Origin: a virus
Virus record (IMG/VR): IMGVR_UViG_3300024346_000659
Location: 1 to 20,370 of that record
Length of the DNA stretch: 20,370 nucleotides
Direction: 5' to 3' (one strand)
Positions 1 through 6,571 of this stretch are shown piece after piece. Below the pieces are notes generated by a model, which saw nothing but the letters and a program-made list of their open reading frames with translations, did not search any database and was not told the DNA's origin. The first letter of the stretch is position 1, and each line of letters starts with the position of its first letter. Both the position numbers and the translations under genes were made by a program.

Positions 1-1
1 G

Positions 2-100
2 AGAGAAACTGGAAAGTTTTGGGTTGGTGGCAATAGCCAAGTTACCTACGTTAAACAAGCAGAGGCAAACCCAACTAATTCCGTATATCTAAAAATATGA
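2..100 (+). CDS. C-terminal end of an unknown protein (5' truncated by window edge)
   Basis: A frame open from base 2 to a TGA at 98-100 encodes the last 32 residues of a protein, ending in ...NPTNSVYLKI. The stop overlaps the ATG of the portal gene as ATGA, the coupling used throughout this genome, so this is a real gene end and not leader sequence. The fragment is rich in Gly, Asn, Val and Tyr, with no recognisable motif. Its place just before the portal suggests a virion protein (capsid, fibre or other structural), but that is inference from position only. Confidence 0.6.
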   Translation, partial: RETGKFWVGGNSQVTYVKQAEANPTNSVYLKI

Positions 101-2127
101 GTTTAAGAATAGTAAATTTAGCAGCAGAGAAATCTCCAAAAGCAAAGGAATCAGCATCGAAAGAGTGGGTTTCTTATGGGGATGATAACAACTACTTTGA
201 ATATCTTATAGATAGATACAATGGGAGTGCCGTAAATAACGCGATTATCTCGTCTGTCAGCGACCAAATCTATGGAGAGGGGTTATCATGTACTAATGAG
301 AGTAAAAAGCCGTTAGACCACGCTAAAATGAAGTCTATATTTAAGGCTGATGATTTGAAGCGAGTTGCACATGACTTGAAACTACTCGGACAAGCTGCTT
401 TTAACATAGTTTGGAATAAGGGTAGGACTGAAATTTTGATGGCGAAGCACATCCCAATGCAGAATCTTAGACCAGAGAAAGCAGAAGATGGCGATATTAA
501 GGCTTATTACTATTCTGATGACTGGTCGCAGTCAAGAAAAAAACAATATGCGCCAAGACGTATTGAAGCATTTACTGGAGCAAGAGGCGAAGAAACACAG
601 ATATTAGTTATTAAGCCATACGCAGCTGGATATTTTTACTTTAGCCCAGTTGATTATGCTGGTGCTTTGCAATGGGCTGAGATTGACGAAGAAATAGGTA
701 CATATCACCTGACAAATATCCAGAACGGCTTTGCACCTACAATGATGATTAATTTTAACAATGGGCAACCTACCGAAGATGAGCAAAATCATATTGAGAG
801 GAAAGTTACTCAAAAGTTGGAGGGTGCAAAAGGGAAGAAGTGGCTTATATCATTTAATGATGATACTGCAAACGCAACAACGATTGAGAGTTTGCCAATT
901 TCAGAAGCAAGTGAGCAGTACAAGTTTTTAAGCGAAGAGGCTACTCGTAAGATATTAATAGGTCATAAAGTTACCAGCCCAATTTTATTTGGTATCAAAG
1001 ACAATACTGGACTTGGAAATAATGCCGAAGAGATAAAAACGGCATCGCAACTATGGGATAACACAGTTATTCGACCATACCAAAACATGATTCTTGAAGT
1101 TATTAACCAAGTGTTGGCAGTTAATGGTATTGTACTTGACACATACTTTAAAACACTACAACCGATTGAGTTTATAGAAACTGATGGTTTAGATGCTGAT
1201 GAGATTGAAAAAGAAACTGGAGTAGACCAAGACGATGCAGTAGATGTTACACCAGATACTGAGGTAGTGGATAACGATATTGAAAAAGTAGATGCATCTT
1301 ACAATGGCGCACAGATTAGTTCAGCAATTGACATAGTTGCTAAAGTGAAAGAGGGTATTCTTAACGAGGCTCAAGCTATTGTATTCCTTGTACAATTCTT
1401 ACAGTTACCAGAGAGTGTTGCAAGAGGCTTCTTTAGTGGTGGAACAGAGCAGTTACTTTCAAAAATTGCCCTATCCAAAGAAGAGAATTTTAAAAAGTGC
1501 AAAAAAAAGAAGTGTAATAAAGGTAAATGCACTTGCCAAAACTACACTAAAGAAGATGAGAAGAACGACATCATTGTAGCAAATGCTTTAATTGATTTAG
1601 GCGAAGAGTTAAGTTCTGACGAGTGGGAGGTTATCGAAGAGGTAGATGCTGAAACACATGAAGAATTAGAAGCATATAAATTCGCATCTACTGGAGTAGC
1701 AAGACCAAACTCAAACAGCGACCAAGATGCAACTATCGGAGGGTTTATGTACAAAGTACGATACGAATATTTCCCTAAGAAAGTAAGTTCTAACTCCAGA
1801 GAGTTTTGCCGTAAGATGGTAGCTGCAGACAAGCTATATCGTAAAGAAGACGTTATCTCAATGGGAGATAAATCAGTAAATGCTGGTTGGGGATTAAATG
1901 GTGCAGATACTTACTCAATATGGAAGTATAAAGGGGGAGGCTCATGCCACCACAAATGGAGAAGAAAAACATTTAAGTCTTTAACTAAGATAGACACAAA
2001 AAGTCCTTTAGCACCGACTGTATCAACTAACAAGGCTGACAAAGAGGGTTATAGAGTACGTAATGAGAAAGAGGTGGCAATGAAGCCAAAAGATATGCCT
2101 AACAAAGGATTTGTAAATAAAAAATAA
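97..2127 (+). CDS. Phage portal protein with MuF-like C-terminal extension
   Basis: Portal proteins form the dodecameric ring at one capsid vertex through which DNA enters and leaves. Residues 1 to about 370 read as a portal: an N-terminal 'WVSYGDDNNYFEYLIDRYNGSAVNN' type opening, a central region ending in 'ISEASEQYKFLSEEATRKI', then 'ITSPILFGIKDNTGLGNNAEEI'-like sequence (residues about 295-320) typical of portals from Bacteroidota phages. At 676 residues it is long for the family (usually about 400-550). The extra C-terminus has an acidic linker (about 370-400), a Lys/Cys cluster with Cys at 468, 473, 478 and 480, and a final domain with REFCRKM (Cys571), a WKYKGGGSCHHKW box (Cys617, His618, His619) and a basic tail. 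The 'R-FC ... Y-GG--C-H-W' pattern resembles the C-terminal box of Mu gpF/SPP1 gp7 head-morphogenesis proteins. The portal assignment is firm; the MuF relation is pattern-based. Confidence 0.88.
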   Translation: MSLRIVNLAAEKSPKAKESASKEWVSYGDDNNYFEYLIDRYNGSAVNNAIISSVSDQIYGEGLSCTNESKKPLDHAKMKSIFKADDLKRVAHDLKLLGQAAFNIVWNKGRTEILMAKHIPMQNLRPEKAEDGDIKAYYYSDDWSQSRKKQYAPRRIEAFTGARGEETQILVIKPYAAGYFYFSPVDYAGALQWAEIDEEIGTYHLTNIQNGFAPTMMINFNNGQPTEDEQNHIERKVTQKLEGAKGKKWLISFNDDTANATTIESLPISEASEQYKFLSEEATRKILIGHKVTSPILFGIKDNTGLGNNAEEIKTASQLWDNTVIRPYQNMILEVINQVLAVNGIVLDTYFKTLQPIEFIETDGLDADEIEKETGVDQDDAVDVTPDTEVVDNDIEKVDASYNGAQISSAIDIVAKVKEGILNEAQAIVFLVQFLQLPESVARGFFSGGTEQLLSKIALSKEENFKKCKKKKCNKGKCTCQNYTKEDEKNDIIVANALIDLGEELSSDEWEVIEEVDAETHEELEAYKFASTGVARPNSNSDQDATIGGFMYKVRYEYFPKKVSSNSREFCRKMVAADKLYRKEDVISMGDKSVNAGWGLNGADTYSIWKYKGGGSCHHKWRRKTFKSLTKIDTKSPLAPTVSTNKADKEGYRVRNEKEVAMKPKDMPNKGFVNKK

Positions 2128-2128
2128 G

Positions 2129-2635
2129 ATGGCAGTATTATTTGTAAACGAAGATAAATTAAAGAGTTCAACGGCAATCAACTACAATGTTGATACTGCC
2201 TTTTTACTACCCTTTTTAAAGATAGCACAAGACAAGCACCTACAAATAATCTTGGGTACTAAGCTATATGATAAATTACAGAATGACATTGCTGGTGTGG
2301 ATGGTGCAACTTTAACGGGGCTTTACAAAACCTTAGTTGATGACTATATCCAAGACGCTATTATTCACTACGCACTTGTGGAGGCTTTGCCTTTTATATC
2401 GTTCCAGATTAAGAACGGAAGCATAACGCAAAAGAATAGTGAGAACGGAACGGCAGCAACTCGTCAGGATGTGGATTACTTAGTACAGAAAGAGAGAGAT
2501 TCAGCAGAGTTTTATGGGCAAAGAATCGTAGAGTATTTATGTAACGATAGTAGTTCATTCCCAGAATATAGCCAAAATACTGGTGCTGATTTGAACCCAA
2601 TATCGAACGCATATTATACTGGTATTAAATTATGA
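2129..2635 (+). CDS. Head-tail connector-like protein (DUF6712-like)
   Basis: A 168-residue protein starting one base after the portal stop. The opening (LFVNEDKLKSSTAINYNVD), then LLPFLKIAQDKHLQIILGTK and a later DYIQDAIIHYALVEALPF helix, match the pattern I associate with DUF6712, a family found next to portal genes in Bacteroidota phages and thought to be a head-tail adaptor of the gp6/gp15 type. The predicted content is mostly helical, which fits an adaptor ring subunit. Position directly after the portal supports a role in closing the filled head and attaching the tail. Family membership is from memory of the pattern, and the adaptor role is inferred. Confidence 0.7.
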   Translation: MAVLFVNEDKLKSSTAINYNVDTAFLLPFLKIAQDKHLQIILGTKLYDKLQNDIAGVDGATLTGLYKTLVDDYIQDAIIHYALVEALPFISFQIKNGSITQKNSENGTAATRQDVDYLVQKERDSAEFYGQRIVEYLCNDSSSFPEYSQNTGADLNPISNAYYTGIKL

Positions 2636-2724
2636 GATATAAGCCGAAGCAAAATAATATAAAGAAGCTAAAGGTATTTTTAAAGAAATTGAAAGATGAG
2701 AAACGACTTGATAGAGTTAAATAG
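2632..2724 (+). CDS. Small basic protein, 30 residues
   Basis: The ATG overlaps the previous stop as ATGA, and the frame runs 30 residues to a TAG at 2722-2724. The product is very basic (about 11 Lys/Arg, sequence KKLKVFLKKLKDEKRLDRVK at the end) and would form one amphipathic helix. It overlaps the next gene by 29 bases in another frame. I do not recognise it. The ATGA coupling is the main support; it could also just be a translational bridge to the next small gene. Confidence 0.4.
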   Translation: MRYKPKQNNIKKLKVFLKKLKDEKRLDRVK

Positions 2725-2833
2725 TATTAACATTGCAGCTTTAGGAGTTAGTTTTTCTGATTTAGATGCAGTCTTAACTACGTTGGTTTTGGTTACTGCG
2801 TTAGTATATAACGTGAAAAGACTGATGAAATGA
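2696..2833 (+). CDS. Small single-span membrane protein, 45 residues
   Basis: It starts at ATG 2696 inside the preceding small ORF, and its TGA (2831-2833) overlaps the endolysin ATG as ATGA. The 45-residue product has a polar N-terminus (MRNDLIELNSIN) and a hydrophobic stretch around residues 26-38 (AVLTTLVLVTALVYNV), followed by the basic end KRLMK. This is one transmembrane helix with a positively charged C-terminal tail. Its place immediately before the endolysin makes a lysis role (pinholin, antiholin or regulator) plausible, but no family is recognisable. Confidence 0.55.
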   Translation: MRNDLIELNSINIAALGVSFSDLDAVLTTLVLVTALVYNVKRLMK

Positions 2834-3180
2834 AGTATTTTAGCGAGAGCGAATTTAAGTGCAACGGAGTAGAGTGTTATGATCTGATGAACCCAGAACT
2901 TATAAAGCGTTTGGATTTAGCGCGTGGCATAGCTGACGTACCTTTTTTTATAACCTCTTCTTACAGAGATAAGGAAACAAACATGAAAGTAGGAGGCTCT
3001 AAAAAGTCTGCTCACTTGAGAGGTAATGCAGTAGACTTGCATTGTGAAAATTCATACCATAGATTTAAAATAGTACAAGCGTTATTAGATGCTGGTTTCA
3101 CTAGAATAGGTATTGCCAGTAATTTTATACACGCTGATGTAGACGAAGAACTTACTGATTGTGTAATTTGGACTTATTAA
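2830..3180 (+). CDS. Endolysin, peptidase M15 (D,D-carboxypeptidase / L-Ala-D-Glu peptidase type)
   Basis: A 116-residue zinc peptidase that would cut peptidoglycan stem peptides at the end of infection. The M15 signature SxHxxGxAxD is present as SAHLRGNAVD (residues 60-69), giving zinc ligands His62 and Asp69. The second metal motif HxD is HADVD (His101, Asp103). FFITSSYRDKETN (39-51) is the usual segment ahead of the active site. There is no signal peptide, so export would need a holin, and membrane proteins flank the gene on both sides. Length is normal for a single-domain M15_3-type phage endolysin with no cell-wall-binding domain, as expected for a Gram-negative host. The start is fixed by the ATGA overlap with the upstream gene. 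Confidence 0.9.
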   Translation: MKYFSESEFKCNGVECYDLMNPELIKRLDLARGIADVPFFITSSYRDKETNMKVGGSKKSAHLRGNAVDLHCENSYHRFKIVQALLDAGFTRIGIASNFIHADVDEELTDCVIWTY

Positions 3181-3181
3181 T

Positions 3182-3319
3182 ATGACTGGTTGGGATTTGA
3201 GTATTGGTACATATACTGGAATACTTATTGGTGTATGGACATCTAAATACGATGCTGGATACCAGCATTGTTTATATTTACCTTTTTTTTTCATTGAAAT
3301 AAATACGTATTATGATTGA
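3182..3319 (+). CDS. Small hydrophobic/aromatic protein, 45 residues
   Basis: ATG at 3182 lies one base after the endolysin stop, and TGA at 3317-3319 overlaps the next gene start by eight bases. The product begins MTGWDLSIGTYTGILIGVWT and ends in a hydrophobic, aromatic segment (LYLPFFFIEI). The pattern 'SIG-Y-GILxGxRT....YLPF' is one I associate with a small unnamed protein that recurs near lysis genes of marine phages; I cannot name a function. A membrane-associated lysis accessory is the most natural guess from the neighbours. Confidence 0.6.
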   Translation: MTGWDLSIGTYTGILIGVWTSKYDAGYQHCLYLPFFFIEINTYYD

Positions 3320-3473
3320 GATTTTAAAATCAAACTGGGCAGAGTTGCTGATCGGAGCAATGGCATTCTTTAAAGTTATTGCAAATGTAACTCCTACGGA
3401 AAAGGATAACAAGATGTTTGGCTATTTGGATGACTTAGTCAGCTACTTTATTAAGGATAAAAGGACAAAATAA
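3312..3473 (+). CDS. Small membrane protein, possible lysis accessory, 53 residues
   Basis: It starts at ATG 3312 overlapping the preceding gene, and its TAA (3471-3473) overlaps the next ATG as TAATG. It contains one hydrophobic helix (about residues 9-26, WAELLIGAMAFFKVIANV) followed by a conserved-looking 'TPTEKDNKMFGYLDDLVSYF' segment and a basic tail, KDKRTK. Proteins of this 'NxTPTxKD---xGxLD' layout occur beside endolysins in many marine phages. Together with the next gene it is a candidate holin/antiholin pair, which the sequence alone cannot prove. Confidence 0.62.
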   Translation: MIEILKSNWAELLIGAMAFFKVIANVTPTEKDNKMFGYLDDLVSYFIKDKRTK

Positions 3474-3691
3474 TGCCTATATCCTCGGTACTAGCAAAAG
3501 GGCTTTTCGCTATCATACCAGATATGCTTAAAGATAACAAGGGAAAATGGAGCAGTAAAAGGACTGTATCTGGTGTTTTGGCTATTGCTTGTGTTACGCA
3601 AATAGATGCTAACGGCTTAGATATTAACACCTTATTGTTAGCATTAATTTCCATACTACCTTTATGCTTCTCAGTATTTGAGAAAAAATAA
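3473..3691 (+). CDS. Holin-like membrane protein
   Basis: A 72-residue protein coupled by TAATG to the previous gene. It has an N-terminal amphipathic part (ISSVLAKGLFAIIPDMLKDN), a short basic hinge GKWSSKR, and two hydrophobic segments: about residues 32-43 (TVSGVLAIACVT) and 53-69 (LNTLLLALISILPLCFSVF), ending in EKK. Two membrane spans, small size and a charged C-terminus fit a class II-type holin that would release the M15 endolysin about 300 bases upstream. No sequence signature proves it; the call rests on topology and location. Confidence 0.6.
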   Translation: MPISSVLAKGLFAIIPDMLKDNKGKWSSKRTVSGVLAIACVTQIDANGLDINTLLLALISILPLCFSVFEKK

Positions 3692-3722
3692 CTATATTGA
3701 AGCCGTAACCAATCAATTAATT

Positions 3723-4802
3723 ATGGCTAACAATCGAATACGCTTAAAGGCTCATGAACTAGAGTTGATTAAGCAACACAGAGCAAAAACCTTAGATAAT
3801 ATTAACGACAATACTGCTTTAGATTTACACCTAAAGGATAGAGGTATTAAAAAGAAAGACGTTGTATCTGTCAAACATTGGCAGAATATGAACGGAGAGT
3901 TGCGTTTTTCTGTCGTTACAAAAGAGGGTCAAGGATTTAATGAGAACGATCTACTTAAAAGAGTCGGTAAATTCATATCTGAACACGCACCGATATACCC
4001 AAAGATTGACCACGTTGCTGGTAGACACCTATTAGTCATTAATCCAGCAGACATACATATAGGAAAGTATGCTAACTCCGAGGAAACTGGTGAGGACTAT
4101 AATATACCTATTGCAGTTTCAAGGGTTTTAAAGGGTATTGAGGGCATTATAGCAAAGTCTAAAGGGTTTACTATAGATAGGGTTTTATTCTGCATAGGCA
4201 ACGATGTTTTGCATATTGATAATGTTTACAATACAACAACAAAAGGAACGCCACAAGATTGCGATGGTAAATGGTGGGAGCATTATGAGGTGGCTTTGCA
4301 GTTATATGTTAAATGTGTAGAGATGCTTAGACAGATTGCGCCAGTTGATTGCGTACATTCTATGAGCAACCATGATTATCAAAGTGGATTCCATTTGGCT
4401 CATGCATTAAAGAGTTGGTTTAGAAAGGCTGATGATGTAAGCGTAGACGCAACGGTCAATCATCGCAAGTATTATAGATATGGCAAGAACTTAATCGGTC
4501 TTGAGCATGGCGATGGTGCTAAGATGGATAACCTACCTTTATTGATGGCACAAGAGAAGCCCCAAGAATGGGCAAACACTAAATATAGATACTGGTATTT
4601 ACATCATTTACACCACAAGGTTAAGCATAAGTGGAGAGATGCAAAAGACTTTATAGGTGTTACAGTTGAATACCTACGAAGTCCAAGCGCAGCCGATTCT
4701 TGGCACAATCGCAAAGGTTTTACTGGCTCACCAAAAGCAGTAGAGGGCTTTATACACGAATATGATAATGGTCAAGTCGCAAGGCTTACACACTTTTTTT
4801 AG
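3723..4802 (+). CDS. Calcineurin-like metallophosphoesterase
   Basis: This protein of 359 residues carries the dinuclear-metal motifs of the family in order: DxH as PADIHIG (Asp110, His112), GND as CIGNDVLHID (159-161), NHD as MSNHDY (216-218), HGDG (262-265) and a late HHLHH cluster (294-298). These ligands coordinate two metals that attack phosphoesters, commonly in nucleic acids or nucleotides. The N-terminal 100 residues are helical and basic and have no clear assignment. A TTG start at 3678 would add 15 residues but overlap the holin-like gene by 14 bases; I chose ATG 3723 because nearly all genes here start with ATG. Similar phosphoesterases occur in many marine phage late regions; the substrate is unknown. 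It is the last gene before a strong terminator. Confidence 0.85.
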   Translation: MANNRIRLKAHELELIKQHRAKTLDNINDNTALDLHLKDRGIKKKDVVSVKHWQNMNGELRFSVVTKEGQGFNENDLLKRVGKFISEHAPIYPKIDHVAGRHLLVINPADIHIGKYANSEETGEDYNIPIAVSRVLKGIEGIIAKSKGFTIDRVLFCIGNDVLHIDNVYNTTTKGTPQDCDGKWWEHYEVALQLYVKCVEMLRQIAPVDCVHSMSNHDYQSGFHLAHALKSWFRKADDVSVDATVNHRKYYRYGKNLIGLEHGDGAKMDNLPLLMAQEKPQEWANTKYRYWYLHHLHHKVKHKWRDAKDFIGVTVEYLRSPSAADSWHNRKGFTGSPKAVEGFIHEYDNGQVARLTHFF

Positions 4803-4822
4803 TATCTAATACATTGAAAACT

Positions 4823-4853
4823 AAGCATCTAAGAAATTAGGTGCTTTTTTTTT
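4823..4853 (+). terminator. Rho-independent terminator closing the late region
   Basis: A 10-bp stem (4823-4832 with 4837-4846, one G-T pair) is closed by a GAAA tetraloop and followed by nine T (4845-4853). It lies 20 bases after the phosphoesterase stop and just before an early promoter, so it separates two transcription units. Confidence 0.88.
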
Positions 4854-4864
4854 GCTTATTATTG

Positions 4865-4894
4865 TTGTTATTCTAAAAATCTTTTTTATATTTG
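4865..4894 (+). promoter_or_regulatory. Bacteroidota-type promoter for first early block
   Basis: TATATTTG at 4887-4894 matches the -7 element TAnnTTTG used by the primary sigma factor of Bacteroidota. A TTG at 4865-4867 sits 19 bases upstream, the expected spacing for the -33 element. The ATG of the first early gene follows 34 bases later behind an A/C-rich leader with no Shine-Dalgarno sequence. Confidence 0.75.
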
Positions 4895-4928
4895 TTGAAA
4901 CAAAACAAAACAACTAAAAACAAACATT

Positions 4929-5117
4929 ATGGAATTTTTTGACAAAACACCGAGATTATTTAGAAACGAAGTTTATGGATTTGATTACACATTCGATTGC
5001 GACATAGAAATATTTGTTTCTTTAGACGGAGAGATAGAGGATGTTTCTGGATGTGGAGAGAAAACTGCAAAAAGATTAATTGCTGAAGCTGAAAAACAAA
5101 TTAATAAGATAAAATAA
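4929..5117 (+). CDS. Small early protein with a helix-hairpin-helix-like segment
   Basis: The first gene after the early promoter encodes 62 residues. The N-terminal half is aromatic and acidic (MEFFDKTPRLFRNEVYGFDY). The C-terminal half, EDVSGCGEKTAKRLIAEAEK (about 37-56), has the 'GxGxKTAxxLI' spacing seen in helix-hairpin-helix DNA-binding motifs, though a single short copy is weak evidence. Promoter-proximal small genes of phages often encode host-takeover proteins; no specific function can be given. Confidence 0.6.
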   Translation: MEFFDKTPRLFRNEVYGFDYTFDCDIEIFVSLDGEIEDVSGCGEKTAKRLIAEAEKQINKIK

Positions 5118-5123
5118 ACAAAC

Positions 5124-5141
5124 GGAGGGGGAAGCCCCTCC
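5124..5141 (+). other. GC-rich intergenic hairpin
   Basis: A perfect 7-bp stem GGAGGGG/CCCCTCC with a GAAG loop lies six bases after the stop of the first early gene. It is followed by TTAATTAAC and not by a T-run, so it is a poor classical terminator. It could be a partial terminator, an mRNA 3'-end stabiliser or a processing site that sets the ratio of the first gene to the following ones. Confidence 0.6.
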
Positions 5142-5155
5142 TTAATTAACTAACT

Positions 5156-5323
5156 ATGACAACAGAAATAGCTACATTCCAAATTGTAGGAAAATACAAA
5201 GGGGGAAAAACCGAAGACATTGATATTGCTTACGGAGAAGATAACAAAAAATATTTATTAGAAGAGTATAAAATGGCTCTAGGTAATAACTGGGATATTA
5301 TAGCCTTTAGAATAGACGAATAA
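5156..5323 (+). CDS. Small protein of unknown function, 55 residues
   Basis: ATG at 5156 follows the A/C-rich leader 'TTAACTAACT' used by other early genes here. The TAA at 5321-5323 overlaps the next ATG as TAATG. The product (MTTEIATFQIVGKYKGGKTE...) alternates beta-prone and charged segments and ends ...NNWDIIAFRIDE, acidic overall. No family recognised. Clean coupling at the 3' end supports it as a gene. Confidence 0.65.
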   Translation: MTTEIATFQIVGKYKGGKTEDIDIAYGEDNKKYLLEEYKMALGNNWDIIAFRIDE

Positions 5324-5523
5324 TGGGGAAGCTAAAAGAATTATTATTAGGTACTAGAGAGCAACAAATTGATAGAGAGCAAATGTTGGAGATGCAATAC
5401 AATGCTCATTACGATGAATGTGCTAACTACGTGGAAGAATGGAAACAAGGGACTCGTTCACCTTTAAACGCAACGATAAACGAATTTAACTACCTAAACA
5501 AACCGACAAATGGAAGCAAGTAA
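5323..5523 (+). CDS. Small protein of unknown function, 66 residues
   Basis: Coupled by TAATG to the gene before and overlapping the next by 14 bases. It is hydrophilic and mostly helical (KLKELLLGTREQQIDREQML), with no membrane segment and no recognisable motif. Position between early genes and the putative annealing protein suggests an accessory role in early infection or DNA metabolism; this is inference. Confidence 0.6.
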   Translation: MGKLKELLLGTREQQIDREQMLEMQYNAHYDECANYVEEWKQGTRSPLNATINEFNYLNKPTNGSK

Positions 5524-5884
5524 ACTAAACGAATTGTATGTTAAGAATGGCTTAACTAAAGACGATGTATTTAAGCATAAGTTTTATACGATTATCTCAC
5601 GTGCTGGGATTGATAAAATACAAGCCAATAACAATATTGTAATTGACTACGATTTATCTCACAACTCACCAGATAATAAATGTATTATTATTAAGGCAAC
5701 GGCTCAATGTGGGGATAAGGTAATCCAGACTTACGGAGAATCAAGTCCAGCAAATACATCAAATGCTTATCCAGTTGCAATGGCTGAAAAGAGAGCGATG
5801 AGTAGAGCCGTTCTTAAACTTACTGGATTTTATGAACTAGGTCATTTTGGAGAAGACGAAGCAGATGATTTTAAACGCAAATAA
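5510..5884 (+). CDS. Putative single-strand DNA annealing-like protein (short)
   Basis: This 124-residue protein has beta-rich middle strands (NNIVIDYDLS, KCIIIKATAQ), then the segment YGESSPANTSNAYPVAMAEK followed by RAMSRAVLKLTGFYELGHFG. The 'AYPVAMAEKRAxSRAVLxLxGFYE' pattern (about 86-110) recalls the conserved block of phage recombinases of the Rad52/ERF/Sak superfamily, where a conserved Ala/Lys/Arg helix follows a beta sheet. It is shorter than typical annealing proteins (about 200 residues), so it may be a minimal core or an unrelated protein with a similar motif. Neighbours (HTH, DnaA-like, OB-fold, initiator) make a recombination/replication role sensible. Confidence 0.5.
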   Translation: MEASKLNELYVKNGLTKDDVFKHKFYTIISRAGIDKIQANNNIVIDYDLSHNSPDNKCIIIKATAQCGDKVIQTYGESSPANTSNAYPVAMAEKRAMSRAVLKLTGFYELGHFGEDEADDFKRK

Positions 5885-5885
5885 T

Positions 5886-6104
5886 ATGAACGAAAAAGGG
5901 AGAGGGTGGCAACCTAAAACAAAGCTGCAAGACGTATTACTTGAAACGTACAAAACAAAAAGTACGATCAGTAATAAGCTACAAATATCGCAACCTACAT
6001 TAATGCGTTTGTTAGCAGATGAAAAATGTATCACGTTCAAGCAAATTAAAACTATTTCAACAGATGCAAATATCAGCATCATAAAACTAATATCATTATT
6101 ATGA
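5886..6104 (+). CDS. Small helix-turn-helix DNA-binding protein
   Basis: A 72-residue protein. Residues about 25-60 (KSTISNKLQISQPTLMRLLA, then ITFKQIKTIS) have the spacing of a Cro/XRE-like helix-turn-helix: 'xISxxLxISxPTLxRxL' places the turn before the recognition helix. I chose ATG 5886, one base after the previous stop; an upstream in-frame TTG at 5847 would overlap the prior gene by 38 bases. The stop overlaps the DnaA-like gene as ATGA. It is a candidate regulator of early transcription or an accessory factor at the origin. There is no divergent partner, so a classic repressor switch is not seen. Confidence 0.65.
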   Translation: MNEKGRGWQPKTKLQDVLLETYKTKSTISNKLQISQPTLMRLLADEKCITFKQIKTISTDANISIIKLISLL

Positions 6105-6571
6105 AAATAACAGAAGATAACTTAGAAGAGTTTTTAGAGTTAGTAGCTTTTGAAAACCGTACATCAATGAAGATGTTAAGAACAAAAGACCGAACTAGGT
6201 TTTTGGTAGAGGCTCGAATGATGGCTTATAGAATTTTACGCGATAGTGGTTTCACACAGCAGTTTATAGGTAACTTATTTAATCGCGACCATGCCGTTGT
6301 AATTCATGGACTAAAAAAGCACGAGCATAATTACAATACTTACAATTACTATCAAGAAACTTTTGATAATATACGCTATAAAATGGGCTTAGATGATAAG
6401 GGTAGTATGGTGGATAAACAACTGGTTGAAAAGTACCAGCAAAACGTAGCAGATTTGCACGTAATTATAGCGAATCAAAAAGAGAAGATTATCACTTACA
6501 AAAGAAGAATCCAATCAATAGAGAAAACAAGTAAATTATTAACACAAAATCTAAAGCAGTTATGCAATTAA
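6101..6571 (+). CDS. Stand-alone DnaA domain IV-like DNA-binding protein
   Basis: Residues about 28-75 closely follow the C-terminal DNA-binding domain of DnaA: a basic helix (RTRFLVEARMMAYRILRDSG), then FTQQFIGNLFNRDHAVVIHG. The block IGxxFNRDHxVVxHG (56-70) is the DnaA box-binding signature (consensus IGxxFGGRDHTTVxHA); Arg62, Asp63 and His64 are kept, and the usual Thr/Ser after His is Ala. There is no AAA+ ATPase domain, so it cannot act as a full initiator. The remainder (about 95-156) is a charged helical, coiled-coil-like tail that could multimerise. Likely roles are binding DnaA boxes on phage or host DNA, either to help melt the phage origin or to titrate host initiation. The fold call is strong; the role is inference. 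Confidence 0.8.
   Translation: MKITEDNLEEFLELVAFENRTSMKMLRTKDRTRFLVEARMMAYRILRDSGFTQQFIGNLFNRDHAVVIHGLKKHEHNYNTYNYYQETFDNIRYKMGLDDKGSMVDKQLVEKYQQNVADLHVIIANQKEKIITYKRRIQSIEKTSKLLTQNLKQLCN

Noticed and set aside
1542-1832. Minus-strand ORFs of 60-96 residues throughout the window
   Set aside because: All are antisense to well-supported + strand genes, with no leader, promoter or recognisable domain.
5847-5885. Upstream TTG extension of the small HTH gene
   Set aside because: It would overlap the previous gene by 38 bases and adds residues with no match; ATG 5886 directly follows the stop.
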